A stretch of 64,000 nt of DNA from Arenibacter sp041392165 (GCA_041392165.1 JAWKMN010000001.1:496001-560000); one strand, 5' to 3'; shown: positions 1 to 8,783, counted from the first letter of the stretch. Made by a program: numbers and translations. Notes: a model not told the origin generated them from the sequence alone.

Positions 1-565
1 CATATAGATTGTTCAATGTATTGAAGAAGAAATGGGGTTGAATCTGGGCTTTTAGATATTTCATTTCGGTTTCGGACTGAAGTTCCAAAAGAAGATTGTT
101 CTTGTTCAGTTCAATTACATAATCTATAGTGAACTTAATGGCGGAGACCAATCCGATAACATAAATTTCTCCTAGGGTAACCGTAACAATATGATTAAAG
201 CTGAACAATCCGTGGGCAGCCTGTACTTCCGTATCGGTGTTACTGGGAATAAGCCAATGAAAAAGGCCTATTCGAACAAAATAATGCAGGGCAAGTACTA
301 TGGAAAAAAGGGTAAGATAGGTTTTATACTTCTTGCCTATTATGAATTTGGGCACCAAATAGTATATATTAAAATATACGATAATAATATGCAGTGGAAA
401 CTCTACCAGATTGGATTTGAACGAATGCCAATAATCACCAAAATAACTTCCCCAACGAATGGAGTTGAAGGTAAAATATATTATCCAAAATATAATATGG
501 TACCTTCTAGGTATTGTAGGCCTGGCAAATTCCCCTTTTTCTTGGAGCAGCTTTTTAATTTGCAT
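1..565 (-). CDS. LytS/YehU-family sensor histidine kinase, 3' part missing
   Basis: Translated from the minus strand starting at ATG 563-565; the frame is open to the window edge, so the C-terminal half (ATP-binding domain) lies outside. An in-frame TGA sits a few codons upstream and an AAGGA-like ribosome binding site precedes the ATG, which fixes the start. Hydrophobic stretches near residues 24-40, 55-70, 80-100 and 125-145 indicate about four membrane helices. They are followed by a helical linker (NKNNLLLELQSE) and the PF06580 hallmark LKAQIQPHFFFNTLNNLY, which holds the phospho-accepting His. Known members pair with LytTR response regulators; such a partner would lie left of the window. 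Confident on family; the stimulus is unknown. Confidence 0.9.
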   Translation of the reverse strand, partial: MQIKKLLQEKGEFARPTIPRRYHIIFWIIYFTFNSIRWGSYFGDYWHSFKSNLVEFPLHIIIVYFNIYYLVPKFIIGKKYKTYLTLFSIVLALHYFVRIGLFHWLIPSNTDTEVQAAHGLFSFNHIVTVTLGEIYVIGLVSAIKFTIDYVIELNKNNLLLELQSETEMKYLKAQIQPHFFFNTLNNLY

Positions 566-731
566 TGGATTCCTTCAAATTAGTTTGAAAAGTAGGGATA
601 TATGTAATTCCGTCAAAATATTCCAAAAACAAAATTTAGACAGTTTTTATGATCAATGGCTTAATTTTCAATGTAGTAAACTACCTTGGGGCAAGCCTAC
701 GAGGTATTGAAGGGAAATGCAAGTTTGATTT

Positions 732-790
732 CAACGCAAGCGTTGGAACACCTGCCTGCGGTAGGCAGGTTTAAATCTCGATTATCGAGT
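732..790. repeat. Cluster of three short palindromes (flavobacterial dispersed repeat type)
   Basis: Three adjacent inverted repeats are seen: CAACG/CGTTG at 732-745, CCTGCC/GGCAGG at 751-769 with a 7-base loop, and CTCGAT/ATCGAG-like at 777-789. The CCTGCC..GGCAGG unit has a related, imperfect copy near 5337. No T-run follows directly, so it is not a clear terminator. Confidence 0.6.
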
Positions 791-1105
791 AAGTACGAAT
801 ATCCATGGCAGGATGTAGTTGACTAGGAAAAGAATGCTGTTGGGATAAAAAACGGAATGTGCATATATAAAAACAATAACTTCGGATAAAGGATACTCTG
901 GGAAATTTACTGGCTTGAACGGCAACCATTTATGGTTAAAAAGCATCTTGGGACGGACAGTAAATTAAATTTGGGAGCTAAGGGGTATTTGCCAGCGTTA
1001 TCCAATTCCATTACTTGGGGAAAGGGTACCGATAAACTATAAAATTGATCTAGTAGCGTTGACAGGACACAAGGTACTTGACAAAAACCGATAAGAGTAT
1101 AAAAA

Positions 1106-1176
1106 TGCGTCATTGCGAACAAAGTGAAGCAATCTATCCAATGGGCTACAGATCGCTTCGTACCTCAAGATGACGA
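1106..1176. repeat. Imperfect inverted repeat of the CATTGCGA...AGCAATCT type
   Basis: The left arm (about 1107-1134, with CATTGCGA and GAAGCAATCT) is complemented imperfectly by the right arm (about 1150-1175, AGATCGCTTCG...TGACG). This layout is a familiar bacterial interspersed palindrome found between genes. It lies about 45 bases upstream of the DUF5009 start and could form a large hairpin in a leader transcript. Confidence 0.6.
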
Positions 1177-1218
1177 AAAACTATTTTTTATCATTTACTA
1201 AAAAAATTAATACAAAAC

Positions 1219-2397
1219 ATGAGATTGTTTTCCATTGATATTTTAAGGGCGCTGACCATGTTTTTTATGATTTGGGTCAATGATTTTTGGACGTTGAACA
1301 ATGTTCCCAAATGGCTGCTTCATGCCAAGGCCAATGAAGATTATTTGGGGTTTTCGGATATCATATTTCCCTTGTTCCTGTTTATTGTAGGTTTAAGTAT
1401 TCCTTTTGCCATAAAAAGTAGATTGGACAAGGGCCATAGCTTCCAAGAAATAGGTAAGCATATTCTAATACGGTCTTTTTCCCTTTTGTTGATCGGTCTT
1501 TTTATGGTCAATTATGAGACTGCCCATGATTCTGGAATTCCGATTGGAAAATATTTTTGGGGTATTTTAATGGCCCTTGCCATATTTCTCATTTGGACCG
1601 ATTGGAAGAAAAGCCCTGTCTCCAGGAAGTGGCAGCTACCATTGCAGGTTATGGGTTTTCTTGTATTACTTTTTTTAGCGGCGATTTATGAAGGAGGTGC
1701 CTCCGGGGAGTATTGGATGAGACCCCAGTGGTGGGGCATATTAGGGCTTATTGGTTGGGCCTATCTGGTAAATGCATTTATCTTTCTATTTTCACGGGGC
1801 AAATGGACCGTGATAGTATCCTTTTGGCTTTTGTTTAATGTGCTGTCCGTTTGGAACCAAACCGATGCCGCCTTTGAACTGCAGGGGATATTCCGATATT
1901 TTTCAACTATCGTTCAGGGAACAATACCTGCATTTACCACCTCCGGAATGATTGCCTCCCTGGTACTTATTAAATTTAAATGGTCCGGTCCAGGTTTAAA
2001 AAAAAGGTATATTATATGGGGCCTTTTGGGGCTGGCAACTATAGCATTTGCCATAGTTGCCCGTCCTTTATGGGGAATCTCCAAATTGGGGGCTACTCCT
2101 TCATGGTTGGCCATCTGTTCGGGATTGGGCTTTTTGGTATTTGCAATTTTTCATTACCTCGCGGACCAAAAGGGGATAACCCAATGGGCAGAATTTATAG
2201 CCCCGGCCGGAACGGCAACATTAACCTGTTATTTGTTGCCATACCTCATCTACCCCATAAGAAATTTAAGTACGTTCAGATTGCCACATTTCTTTAATAC
2301 CGGGGTTGTGGGTCTTTTGGGCTCCCTGGTTTTTGCCTATATGGTTGTTTTACTTACGGGATGGCTGGTAAAAAAAGGAATCAAACTAAAACTTTAA
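1219..2397 (+). CDS. DUF5009 / heparan-alpha-glucosaminide N-acetyltransferase-like (NagX) membrane protein
   Basis: 392 residues with roughly ten hydrophobic segments spread through the chain. The start MRLFSIDILRALTMFFMIWVN and the segment around residues 45-65 (SDIIFPLFLFIVGLSIPFA) are characteristic of the HGSNAT/NagX/YeiB-like acyltransferase group (DUF5009). Animal HGSNAT acetylates terminal glucosamine across a membrane. In bacteria these genes often sit in amino-sugar or glycosaminoglycan loci, but biochemical data are scarce. Here it heads a plus-strand series of exported sugar-processing enzymes, which fits a role in modifying a glucosamine-containing substrate at the inner membrane. 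The function is inferred; the family is well supported. Roughly full length. Confidence 0.85.
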   Translation: MRLFSIDILRALTMFFMIWVNDFWTLNNVPKWLLHAKANEDYLGFSDIIFPLFLFIVGLSIPFAIKSRLDKGHSFQEIGKHILIRSFSLLLIGLFMVNYETAHDSGIPIGKYFWGILMALAIFLIWTDWKKSPVSRKWQLPLQVMGFLVLLFLAAIYEGGASGEYWMRPQWWGILGLIGWAYLVNAFIFLFSRGKWTVIVSFWLLFNVLSVWNQTDAAFELQGIFRYFSTIVQGTIPAFTTSGMIASLVLIKFKWSGPGLKKRYIIWGLLGLATIAFAIVARPLWGISKLGATPSWLAICSGLGFLVFAIFHYLADQKGITQWAEFIAPAGTATLTCYLLPYLIYPIRNLSTFRLPHFFNTGVVGLLGSLVFAYMVVLLTGWLVKKGIKLKL

Positions 2398-2411
2398 AAA
2401 TACGAATGATC

Positions 2412-2501
2412 ATGAGGGGGACATTTTTAAGTAAGTTAATTTTCTTTCCATCAATCATGGCAATTGGTATTTTACTTTTTGTTGGATGCAAAGTCCAATA
2501 A
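2412..2501 (+). other. Out-of-frame lipoprotein signal peptide belonging to the next gene
   Basis: ATG at 2412 opens a 29-codon frame with a basic start, a hydrophobic core (SIMAIGILLFVGC) and a lipobox FVGC whose Cys codon is 2487-2489; a TAA follows at 2499. The dehydrogenase body is in the next frame. Skipping one base in the AAA run 2490-2492 joins Cys directly to KSNNDLPAGDKDNG, a normal lipoprotein mature start. This is what a one-base insertion in the gene, or a sequencing error, would look like. Confidence 0.75.
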
Positions 2502-4185
2502 TGACCTTCCTGCAGGGGATAAGGACAATGGAGGGCTGTACTTGCCTGGAGATTTTGAGGCGCTGGTGGTGATAGACAGCCTTAAGGGAAGGGCCAGGCA
2601 TCTTACGGTTAATACCAATGGCGATATTTATGTAAAGCTCAGATTTCCGGATTCCCTGGGGGGCAATGCTGCACTTCGGGATACCGACCATGATGGGAAA
2701 GCGGATATTGTTAAAACTTTCGATGATTATCTGGACAGGAGCAGTTATGGAACCGAAATGAAAATTCACAATGGGTATCTATATTTTAGTTCGGTAACGC
2801 GTATTTTCCGCCAAAAACTTACCAAAGATTTGGTGCCGGATACGGAGTTGGAGTTAATTTTGTCCGAAACGGAACGCCCGGGTCAACATGCTACCAAGCC
2901 TTTGGCCTTTGATAATCAAGGTAATATGTATACCGTTTTTGGTGCGCCTTCGGATGCTTGTCAGGTAGATGACAGATCGCCCATGTCCCCTGGTATTTTT
3001 CCATGTCCCTTGTTGGAGCACAGGGCCGGTATATGGAAATTCGACGCCAATAAAAAGGGGCAGTTGCAAAAGGACGGGACAAAATTTGCTACCGGGCTTA
3101 GAAGTGTGGTAGGATTAAATTGGAACAAGCAGGACAATAACCTGTATGCCGTGGTTCATGGTCGCGATTACCTCCATAATACCTGGCCAAGGGAATTTAC
3201 GGCCTGGGAAGGAGCGGTCTTGCCTTCAGAGGTTTTTTTAAGACTTGAGGAAGGGGATGATGCCGGTTGGCCCTACCATTATTATGATCAGATCAAGGAA
3301 AGTTATTATCTTAATCCGGAATATGGGGGCGATGGGGAAAAACAGGGCGACATAAGTAAGCTTACAACACCTGTGGTGGGTTTTCCGGGCCATTTTGCCC
3401 CCAATGACCTCTTGTTTTATGAAGGCGATCAATTTCCGGATAGATATAAGAATGGGGCATTTATAGCCTTTCACGGGTCTACCAGTAGTTCACCTTATCC
3501 ACAATCTGGTTATTTTGTAGGTTTTGTACCCATGCAAAACGGTATTCCAACGGGGCCGTGGGAGGTGTTTGCCGATGGTTTTGCGGGCCGGGATACTGTG
3601 GTAAACACCAGTGATGCCAAATATAGACCTATGGGGCTGGCCGTTGGACCGGACGGATCATTGTATGTTTCCGATTCCAAAATGGGAAAAATATGGAGAA
3701 TTATGTACAAGGGTAACAAAGCGGATTTTGGAAGTTCCCAGCTTGCTGCCATGGATCAAAGAAAAATGACCGCTACCAATATAAAGACGCCGGATGAAAA
3801 AAAGGATATACTTGTTCCCCATGTATATTTAGGTAAAGATGAGGAGGATAAATTGGGCGAAGGCGGACAACTGTACAATATTTTTTGTTCGGTCTGTCAC
3901 CAAAGGGACGGGAAGGGCAATGACCGTTTTCCACCTTTGGACGATTCGGAATGGGTTATTGGGGATAAAACGAGATTGATCAATGTTATCCTTCAAGGGC
4001 TTAGGGGAGAGATTATGGTAAAAGGGAAATCCTATAACAATGCCATGCCCAAATTACATATGTTGAAGGACGAAGAAATTTCTGCCATTTTGACTTTCAT
4101 AAGGCAAAATTTTGGCAACAATGCATCACCTATTGGGCCCGAGGAAGTTGCTAACGTTAGAAAGGCCCTTCCCAATGGCCCTTGA
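2464..4185 (+). CDS. PQQ-type beta-propeller sugar dehydrogenase fused to cytochrome c; start apparently frameshifted
   Basis: About 570 residues. The first ~420 form a glucose/sorbosone-dehydrogenase-like six-bladed propeller (repeated segments such as GDIYVK, GNMYTVFG, GLAVGPDGSLYVSD near residue 395). The last ~110 carry a class I cytochrome c with the haem motif CSVCH near residue 477 and candidate Met ligands in the NAMPKLHML segment. Family members oxidise sugars or alcohols in the periplasm and pass electrons to haem. The TTG at 2464 is only a formal start: the natural lipoprotein signal begins at 2412 in another frame (separate entry). It is followed 70 bases on by a lactonase gene, so the pair could turn an aldose into an aldonic acid. 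The exact substrate and PQQ dependence are not shown. Confidence 0.8.
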   Translation: MVFYFLLDAKSNNDLPAGDKDNGGLYLPGDFEALVVIDSLKGRARHLTVNTNGDIYVKLRFPDSLGGNAALRDTDHDGKADIVKTFDDYLDRSSYGTEMKIHNGYLYFSSVTRIFRQKLTKDLVPDTELELILSETERPGQHATKPLAFDNQGNMYTVFGAPSDACQVDDRSPMSPGIFPCPLLEHRAGIWKFDANKKGQLQKDGTKFATGLRSVVGLNWNKQDNNLYAVVHGRDYLHNTWPREFTAWEGAVLPSEVFLRLEEGDDAGWPYHYYDQIKESYYLNPEYGGDGEKQGDISKLTTPVVGFPGHFAPNDLLFYEGDQFPDRYKNGAFIAFHGSTSSSPYPQSGYFVGFVPMQNGIPTGPWEVFADGFAGRDTVVNTSDAKYRPMGLAVGPDGSLYVSDSKMGKIWRIMYKGNKADFGSSQLAAMDQRKMTATNIKTPDEKKDILVPHVYLGKDEEDKLGEGGQLYNIFCSVCHQRDGKGNDRFPPLDDSEWVIGDKTRLINVILQGLRGEIMVKGKSYNNAMPKLHMLKDEEISAILTFIRQNFGNNASPIGPEEVANVRKALPNGP

Positions 4186-4276
4186 GAAATGATAAAAGAA
4201 AAACGAATTTCTATATGCGGTCAAAATGAATAAACCGTATTTTTAAGTATCAGAAGTGATTTTAAACAAAAACCGT

Positions 4277-5251
4277 ATGCAATACCAACCAAATCCATTT
4301 ATAAAATTCAATCCAACCATACTATGTCTACTGCTATTGGTCGTTGGATGTAAGGGCAAACAGCCAAAGGATACACCAGTGGTACCTGATGTAATGGGCC
4401 AGGAAGCAAAATCGTTATTGTACCATAGTTCCCAATTTACCAAGATTTCCGGTTTCCCATCGGGAATCGAAGGCCCTGCGGTAGACGCCAGCGGAATCTT
4501 ATATGCCGTTAATTTTGAAAAACCGGGAACTATTGGTATGGTTGATTTTAACGGCAATGCCTCTTTATTTGTGGATTTGCCGGAAGGCAGCATAGGCAAC
4601 GGGATCCGTTTTAACAGCAAGGGCGAAATGTTCATAGCCGATTATACAAAGCATAATATTTTGAAAGTGGATATGGATACTAAAGAGATCAGTGTTTTTG
4701 CCCATAATGGGGATATGAACCAGCCCAATGATATTGCCATAATGGACAACGATATTCTTTTTGCCAGTGATCCCGACTGGAAAAATTCCAAGGGACAGAT
4801 CTGGAGAATCGATGCCAAGGGAAAAACGACCCTTTTGGAAGGGGATATGGGTACCACCAACGGAATAGAGATAAGTCCGGATAATAGGACCCTTTATGTA
4901 AACGAATCGGTACAGCGCAATGTTTGGGCATACGATCTTTCTCCGGAAGGAGGTATTGGCAATAAGCGTTTGTTGATAAAATTTGAGGATTTTGGGATGG
5001 ATGGTATGCGTACCGATGCAGAGGGAAATCTGTACATTACCCGCCATGGAAAAGGCACGGTGGTCAAAGTTTCGCCGGAAGGGGCCATTCTTAAAGAAAT
5101 TCAATTAACGGGTAAGACGCCCTCCAATATTGCCTTTGGGGGAAAGGATGGTAGGGCCGCTTTTATTACGCTCCAGGATAACGGCAATTTTGAAACCTTT
5201 GAAACGGAACATCCAGGGAGGGAATTTATTATGAAGGACAAAAGCAAATAG
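4277..5251 (+). CDS. SMP-30/gluconolactonase/LRE-family lipoprotein
   Basis: 324 residues from ATG 4277; a GTG at 4256 is in frame, but starting at the ATG gives a compact signal with the lipobox VVGC (Cys about residue 26). The mature part is a six-bladed propeller of the SGL type: IEGPAVDASGILYAVN, then QPNDIAI, TNGIEISPDNRTLYVNE and DGMRTDAEGNLYITR, which match the conserved metal-site neighbourhoods (Glu, Asn and Asp) of gluconolactonases. These enzymes open sugar lactones using one divalent metal ion. Its place directly after the sugar dehydrogenase supports opening of the lactone that enzyme would make. The protein is probably anchored in the outer or inner membrane facing the periplasm. 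Confidence 0.85.
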   Translation: MQYQPNPFIKFNPTILCLLLLVVGCKGKQPKDTPVVPDVMGQEAKSLLYHSSQFTKISGFPSGIEGPAVDASGILYAVNFEKPGTIGMVDFNGNASLFVDLPEGSIGNGIRFNSKGEMFIADYTKHNILKVDMDTKEISVFAHNGDMNQPNDIAIMDNDILFASDPDWKNSKGQIWRIDAKGKTTLLEGDMGTTNGIEISPDNRTLYVNESVQRNVWAYDLSPEGGIGNKRLLIKFEDFGMDGMRTDAEGNLYITRHGKGTVVKVSPEGAILKEIQLTGKTPSNIAFGGKDGRAAFITLQDNGNFETFETEHPGREFIMKDKSK

Positions 5252-5329
5252 TTTTATAAATGCCATAATAATTATTATTGTGAAACGAGCATTTAAAAAT
5301 TGCTTTACAAAGGGGATATTTAAATTCCT

Positions 5330-5425
5330 GCCTTGCAGGTAAGCAGGTTTAATACGAGAACGGAGCGAAGTGGTTACACCCGTTATCAACCTGCCCGACC
5401 AGTCATTCAGGCGGTTTTTTTAATT
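5330..5425. repeat. Composite palindromic repeat between lactonase and amidohydrolase genes
   Basis: It contains CCTGC..GCAGG arms around 5337-5357, related to the unit at 751-769, and further on CCTGCCCGACC...CAGG followed by a run of T at 5415-5421. The second part may work as a weak terminator for the lactonase transcript, so the downstream amidohydrolase may have its own promoter. Arms are imperfect. Confidence 0.5.
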
Positions 5426-5460
5426 GTTATAAAATCAATTAATCATAAAAATTTAAACGT

Positions 5461-6705
5461 GTGAATAGCAATCTTAAAATCTTTATTGTTTCTATAACAA
5501 CACTATTCCTTTCCAAATCGGTTCTTGGACAGCAATATGATTTGTTGATCAAGAATGGGACACTCATAGATGCCAAAAGTGACATCAACAAGAAAATGGA
5601 TGTCGCTATTTTGAATGGCAAAATTGTTGAAATTGCCAATAGCATTTCAGAAAAAAAGGCAAAAACAGTTGTAGATGCCAATGGTATGTTGGTAACTCCC
5701 GGTCTTTTGGATATTCATGGCCATGTTTTTTATGGTACGGAAGAAAACAGTATGTACAGTGGAGGTATGAGCAGTGTTGCCCCGGATAATTTCACCTTTC
5801 GTAGCGGGGTTACCACTATAGTGGATGCCGGAAGTTCGGGGTGGAGAAATTTTCATATTTTCAAAAAACAGACCATTAATAATTCAAAAACAAGGGTTTT
5901 GGCCTTTTTAAATATTGTTGGTTCTGGAATGAAAGGGGGTGTGGTGGAACAGGATGTTAACGATATGGATCCTAAATTGACGGCAAAAACGGTAAAAAGC
6001 AATCCGGAAATTGTGGGTGTTAAGTTGGCACATTACGAAGGCTATGAATGGGAACCTTTGGAAAGGACCGTAGAAGCCGGGGTTATGGCCAACGTACCGG
6101 TAATGGTCGATTTTGGGGGCAGTAAACCCGCCCTGTCGTTGAAAACCCTTTTTCTGGAAAAATTAAGGCCAGGTGATATTTTTACCCATGCCTATGCTTC
6201 CTTGAACAGCAGGGGAAAGGTAGTAGATGGCAATGGCAGGGTAGAACCCTTTGTATTTGAGGCCCAGAAAAAGGGAATTGTTTTTGATGTGGGACACGGT
6301 GGAGGCAGTTTTGCATTCGAACAGGCTGTGCCGGCAATGAATCAGGGTTTTAAACCAAATTCCATAAGTACGGATCTGCACATTGGGAGTATGAACGGGG
6401 GAATGAAGGATCTACTGAATATCATGTCCAAATTTTTAAATATGAATATGGCATTGCCCGATGTTATTGCAAGTGTTACCTGGAATCCTGCACAATATAT
6501 ACATAGGCCGGACCTTGGGCATTTGGAGGTAGGCGGTATTGCCGACGTGGCCATTTTAAGTATTAGACAGGGTAATTTTGGTTTTATAGATACCAAGGGG
6601 TCAAAGATTAAGGGCAACCAAAAATTGGAATGTGAACTTACCATCAAGGATGGGAAAGTGGTATACGATTTAAACGGGCTTTCAAGTACATATTGGAATG
6701 ATTGA
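5461..6705 (+). CDS. Exported amidohydrolase / deacetylase-family metallohydrolase
   Basis: 414 residues from a GTG start, with a Sec signal peptide (IFIVSITTLFLSKSVLGQ, cut near residue 23). It matches the amidohydrolase/deacetylase group related to dihydroorotase and to Enterococcus EF0837: YDLLIKNGTLIDAK at the N-terminal beta-sandwich, the metal motif DIHGH (about residue 85), a Lys in VGVKLAHY for carbamylation, His in IFTHAYAS and GHGGGSF, and STDLH holding the late Asp. The strand where relatives I recall have MVH reads VMVDFGG, so a usual His ligand may be Asp here. In EF0837-type operons the neighbour is a SelA/DgaE-like PLP enzyme, exactly as here. Likely job: removing an N-acyl group or opening an amide in the periplasm. 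The paralogue at 60861 is clearly similar throughout. Confidence 0.85.
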   Translation: MNSNLKIFIVSITTLFLSKSVLGQQYDLLIKNGTLIDAKSDINKKMDVAILNGKIVEIANSISEKKAKTVVDANGMLVTPGLLDIHGHVFYGTEENSMYSGGMSSVAPDNFTFRSGVTTIVDAGSSGWRNFHIFKKQTINNSKTRVLAFLNIVGSGMKGGVVEQDVNDMDPKLTAKTVKSNPEIVGVKLAHYEGYEWEPLERTVEAGVMANVPVMVDFGGSKPALSLKTLFLEKLRPGDIFTHAYASLNSRGKVVDGNGRVEPFVFEAQKKGIVFDVGHGGGSFAFEQAVPAMNQGFKPNSISTDLHIGSMNGGMKDLLNIMSKFLNMNMALPDVIASVTWNPAQYIHRPDLGHLEVGGIADVAILSIRQGNFGFIDTKGSKIKGNQKLECELTIKDGKVVYDLNGLSSTYWND

Positions 6706-7151
6706 GAAAGTGTTTAGATTATGGTTATAGGAATATTGTGCTTTTTCCCATATGGACCAAATAAGTTCTGAAATATACCGTATAGTACGCGCAATTAAGG
6801 GATTGGGGTTGTTAGGGATGGAGAAATTTTCATATCTTCAAAAAACATTGGGCTAGGGCACCCTTAAGGAAATATAGTATTGGGCCATGTATTGGTTTGG
6901 GAGATAGAATTATAAATAAAAAATTTCTTGAAACCGACTATCCTCGAGGCAGAGCCGTAGAGGTATTTCGCCGTACCGATAACTATCGGTATCATTTTGG
7001 CCTTAGGGCCAAAACCGAAATTTTGTATTGTGCCCCACCCGGAATTGCGAAAAAGCAATTCCGACCTCCCCCAAGGGGAGGTATGATCGGAAACCCCGAG
7101 GCAGAGCCGTCGGGGAATTATAAAGATTAAATTGGAACAAAAAAAGCAACT
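6706..7151. other. Intergenic stretch dominated by a repeat element
   Basis: No gene is seen. Bases 6911-7130 are a repeat (separate entry) packed with hairpins; one 77-codon open frame in it is repeat-derived and does not look like a protein. The first 200 bases are AT-rich with no clear feature. The repeat splits the amidohydrolase from the PLP enzyme gene, so co-transcription is not assured. Confidence 0.6.
6911..7130 (+). repeat. Long form of a dispersed repeat with an internal 14-bp direct repeat
   Basis: The ends (6914-6958 and 7097-7130) match, in reverse orientation, the short copy at 21609-21671. Between them lies about 140 bases of extra sequence flanked by two copies of CGAGGCAGAGCCGT (6945-6958 and 7097-7110). 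The insert holds hairpins: CCGATA..TATCGG, TTTTGGCC..GGCCAAAA, GGAATTGC..GCAATTCC and CCTCCCC..GGGGAGG. No transposase is present, so it is a non-autonomous or REP-like element. Confidence 0.75.
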
Positions 7152-8783
7152 ATGAATCGTAGGGAAATAATTAAACAGCTGGGTGTTGTTCCTATTGCCG
7201 GGAGTTTGATGGCCAGTGAAACCATGTTCGGAAGTACCCTTGGCACAATGGGGCCGCTACTGTCCGGACCTTACTCCGCTGGGCAGAGTATTTATGAATC
7301 CATTGGTGTGGATACCATCATCAACTGTCGCGGCACCTTTACTATTTTGGGAGGTTCCACGGAACGTCCCGAAGTGTTGAAGGCCATGGAGGCCGCTACG
7401 GGTTATTTTGTGCAGTACGATGAATTGGCCTTTGGTATAGGACGTCGCTTGGCGGAATTGACCAAGGCACAGTGGGGAATGGTCTCATCGGGTTGTGCTG
7501 CAGGTATGAAACACGTAACGGCCGCTTGTGTAACCGGGGGCAATCCGGAAAAGCTGATCAGGATTCCCAACTTGGAAGGTTTTGAGAAAAATGAGGTTAT
7601 TATTCCCCGTAGTTCCAGAAATGTTTATGACCAGGCCATTCGCAATATCGGGGTCAAGGTAATTATGGTAGAAACTCCTGAGGAGTTGGAGCGGGCCATC
7701 AATTCCAGGACGGCAATGATCTATATAATGACCGGTAGGGATAACGAAACGGGTAGGCCGCTTTCCCTGGAAGTGATCAGTGGGATAGCCAAACCAAAGA
7801 ACATCCCCATTTTGGCCGATGCGGCCGCAGAGAATTTGAGTATTCCCTGCGTGCACCTCGAAAGAGGCGCTACCGTAGTGGCCTATAGCGGAGGCAAAGC
7901 GCTATGTGGGCCACAATGTGCCGGCCTTTTATTGGGAGATAAGGACATATTGATGGCCGCCTGGCAGGCCAGTTCCCCACACCATGGCCCTGGAAGGGAC
8001 AATAAGGTAGGGAAAGAAGAAATGCTGGGAATGTTGGCGGCCGTAGAGGCCTGGACCACTAGGGATCATGATAAGGAGTGGGATACCTGGCTGTCCTGGT
8101 TGGAGGAAATTTCTTCAAAGCTTACCAAAATAGAGGGAATAAGTTCGGAAGTACAATTGCCGACGGGTTTGGACAATAGGGCCCCCAGACTCATCCTAAA
8201 ATGGGATCCGGACAGGCTACATATTAGCGGGGAGGAAATTGCCGAGGAGGTGGCGCGCAACAGGCCAAGAATAGCCATTGGGGGCAGATCTTCCGAAGAC
8301 GGTACAACAACAATATCCATTACCCCCAGTCAAATGAGGCCAGGAAATGCCAAGTTGGTGGCCAACCGACTTTACGATATATTATCTGCAGAACGTGAGC
8401 CCCGATCGGACAAGATGGTCCCGGCAAGCACCAATGTTACAGGGCATTGGGAAGTAGAGATGGAGTTTTTCACCTCCAAGAGTACCCATAAATTTTTCTT
8501 GGAACAGGAAGGGAATTGGATCAAAGGAACCCATACCAGTGATTATGCCATGCAGGAAATGGCCGGAATGATAGAGGGGGATGAGGTGAAACTTAAGAGT
8601 CATTTTAACGTTCCGGGAAACTCCATCAATTATTGGTTTTCCGGAAAAGTATCCAACGGAGCCTTTGATGGGTCCGTTTTTTTGGGCGAATACCTCACGG
8701 CCAAGTTTAAGGCCAAACAGCTGGCCTATAGATCGGAACATAAAAAAATTAACGTTCCAGGAGGTCCGCCCTTGGCTACATAG
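7152..8783 (+). CDS. Tat-exported SelA/DgaE-like PLP enzyme with extra C-terminal domain
   Basis: 543 residues. N-terminus MNRREIIKQLG followed by a short apolar stretch resembles a Tat signal, suitable for export of a folded PLP-loaded protein. Residues ~45-410 are a fold-type I PLP domain of the selenocysteine-synthase/D-glucosaminate-6-phosphate ammonia-lyase group: IINCRGTFTILGG, VSSGCAAGMKH, ILADAAAE with the PLP Asp, and SGGK with Lys249 as Schiff-base residue. The last ~130 residues (from about 412; TGHWEVEMEF...FSGKVSNGAFDG) form a separate beta-rich domain missing from the 404-residue paralogue at 62226. Relatives remove ammonia from 2-amino acids of sugar type. Flanked by a deacetylase-like and a RidA gene, it is probably an ammonia-lyase acting in the periplasm; the substrate is inferred only. 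Confidence 0.85.
   Translation: MNRREIIKQLGVVPIAGSLMASETMFGSTLGTMGPLLSGPYSAGQSIYESIGVDTIINCRGTFTILGGSTERPEVLKAMEAATGYFVQYDELAFGIGRRLAELTKAQWGMVSSGCAAGMKHVTAACVTGGNPEKLIRIPNLEGFEKNEVIIPRSSRNVYDQAIRNIGVKVIMVETPEELERAINSRTAMIYIMTGRDNETGRPLSLEVISGIAKPKNIPILADAAAENLSIPCVHLERGATVVAYSGGKALCGPQCAGLLLGDKDILMAAWQASSPHHGPGRDNKVGKEEMLGMLAAVEAWTTRDHDKEWDTWLSWLEEISSKLTKIEGISSEVQLPTGLDNRAPRLILKWDPDRLHISGEEIAEEVARNRPRIAIGGRSSEDGTTTISITPSQMRPGNAKLVANRLYDILSAEREPRSDKMVPASTNVTGHWEVEMEFFTSKSTHKFFLEQEGNWIKGTHTSDYAMQEMAGMIEGDEVKLKSHFNVPGNSINYWFSGKVSNGAFDGSVFLGEYLTAKFKAKQLAYRSEHKKINVPGGPPLAT

Larger units (their letters stand above)
566..1218. other. Intergenic region with two palindromic repeats, no gene seen
   Basis: This is the divergent gap between the kinase (minus) and the DUF5009 gene (plus). 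No reading frame resembles a protein I recognise; the longest frames overlap the palindromic repeats at 732-790 and 1106-1176 and are best read as chance. Promoters for both flanking genes should lie here, but I could not pick a convincing TAnnTTTG element. Confidence 0.6.

Noticed and set aside
191..710. Two overlapping plus-strand reading frames opposite the sensor kinase
   Set aside because: The minus strand encodes a clear LytS-type kinase there; the plus-strand products show no domain and are shadows.
6897..7130. 77-codon frame inside the repeat element
   Set aside because: Its codons come from hairpins and the direct repeat; no protein character.
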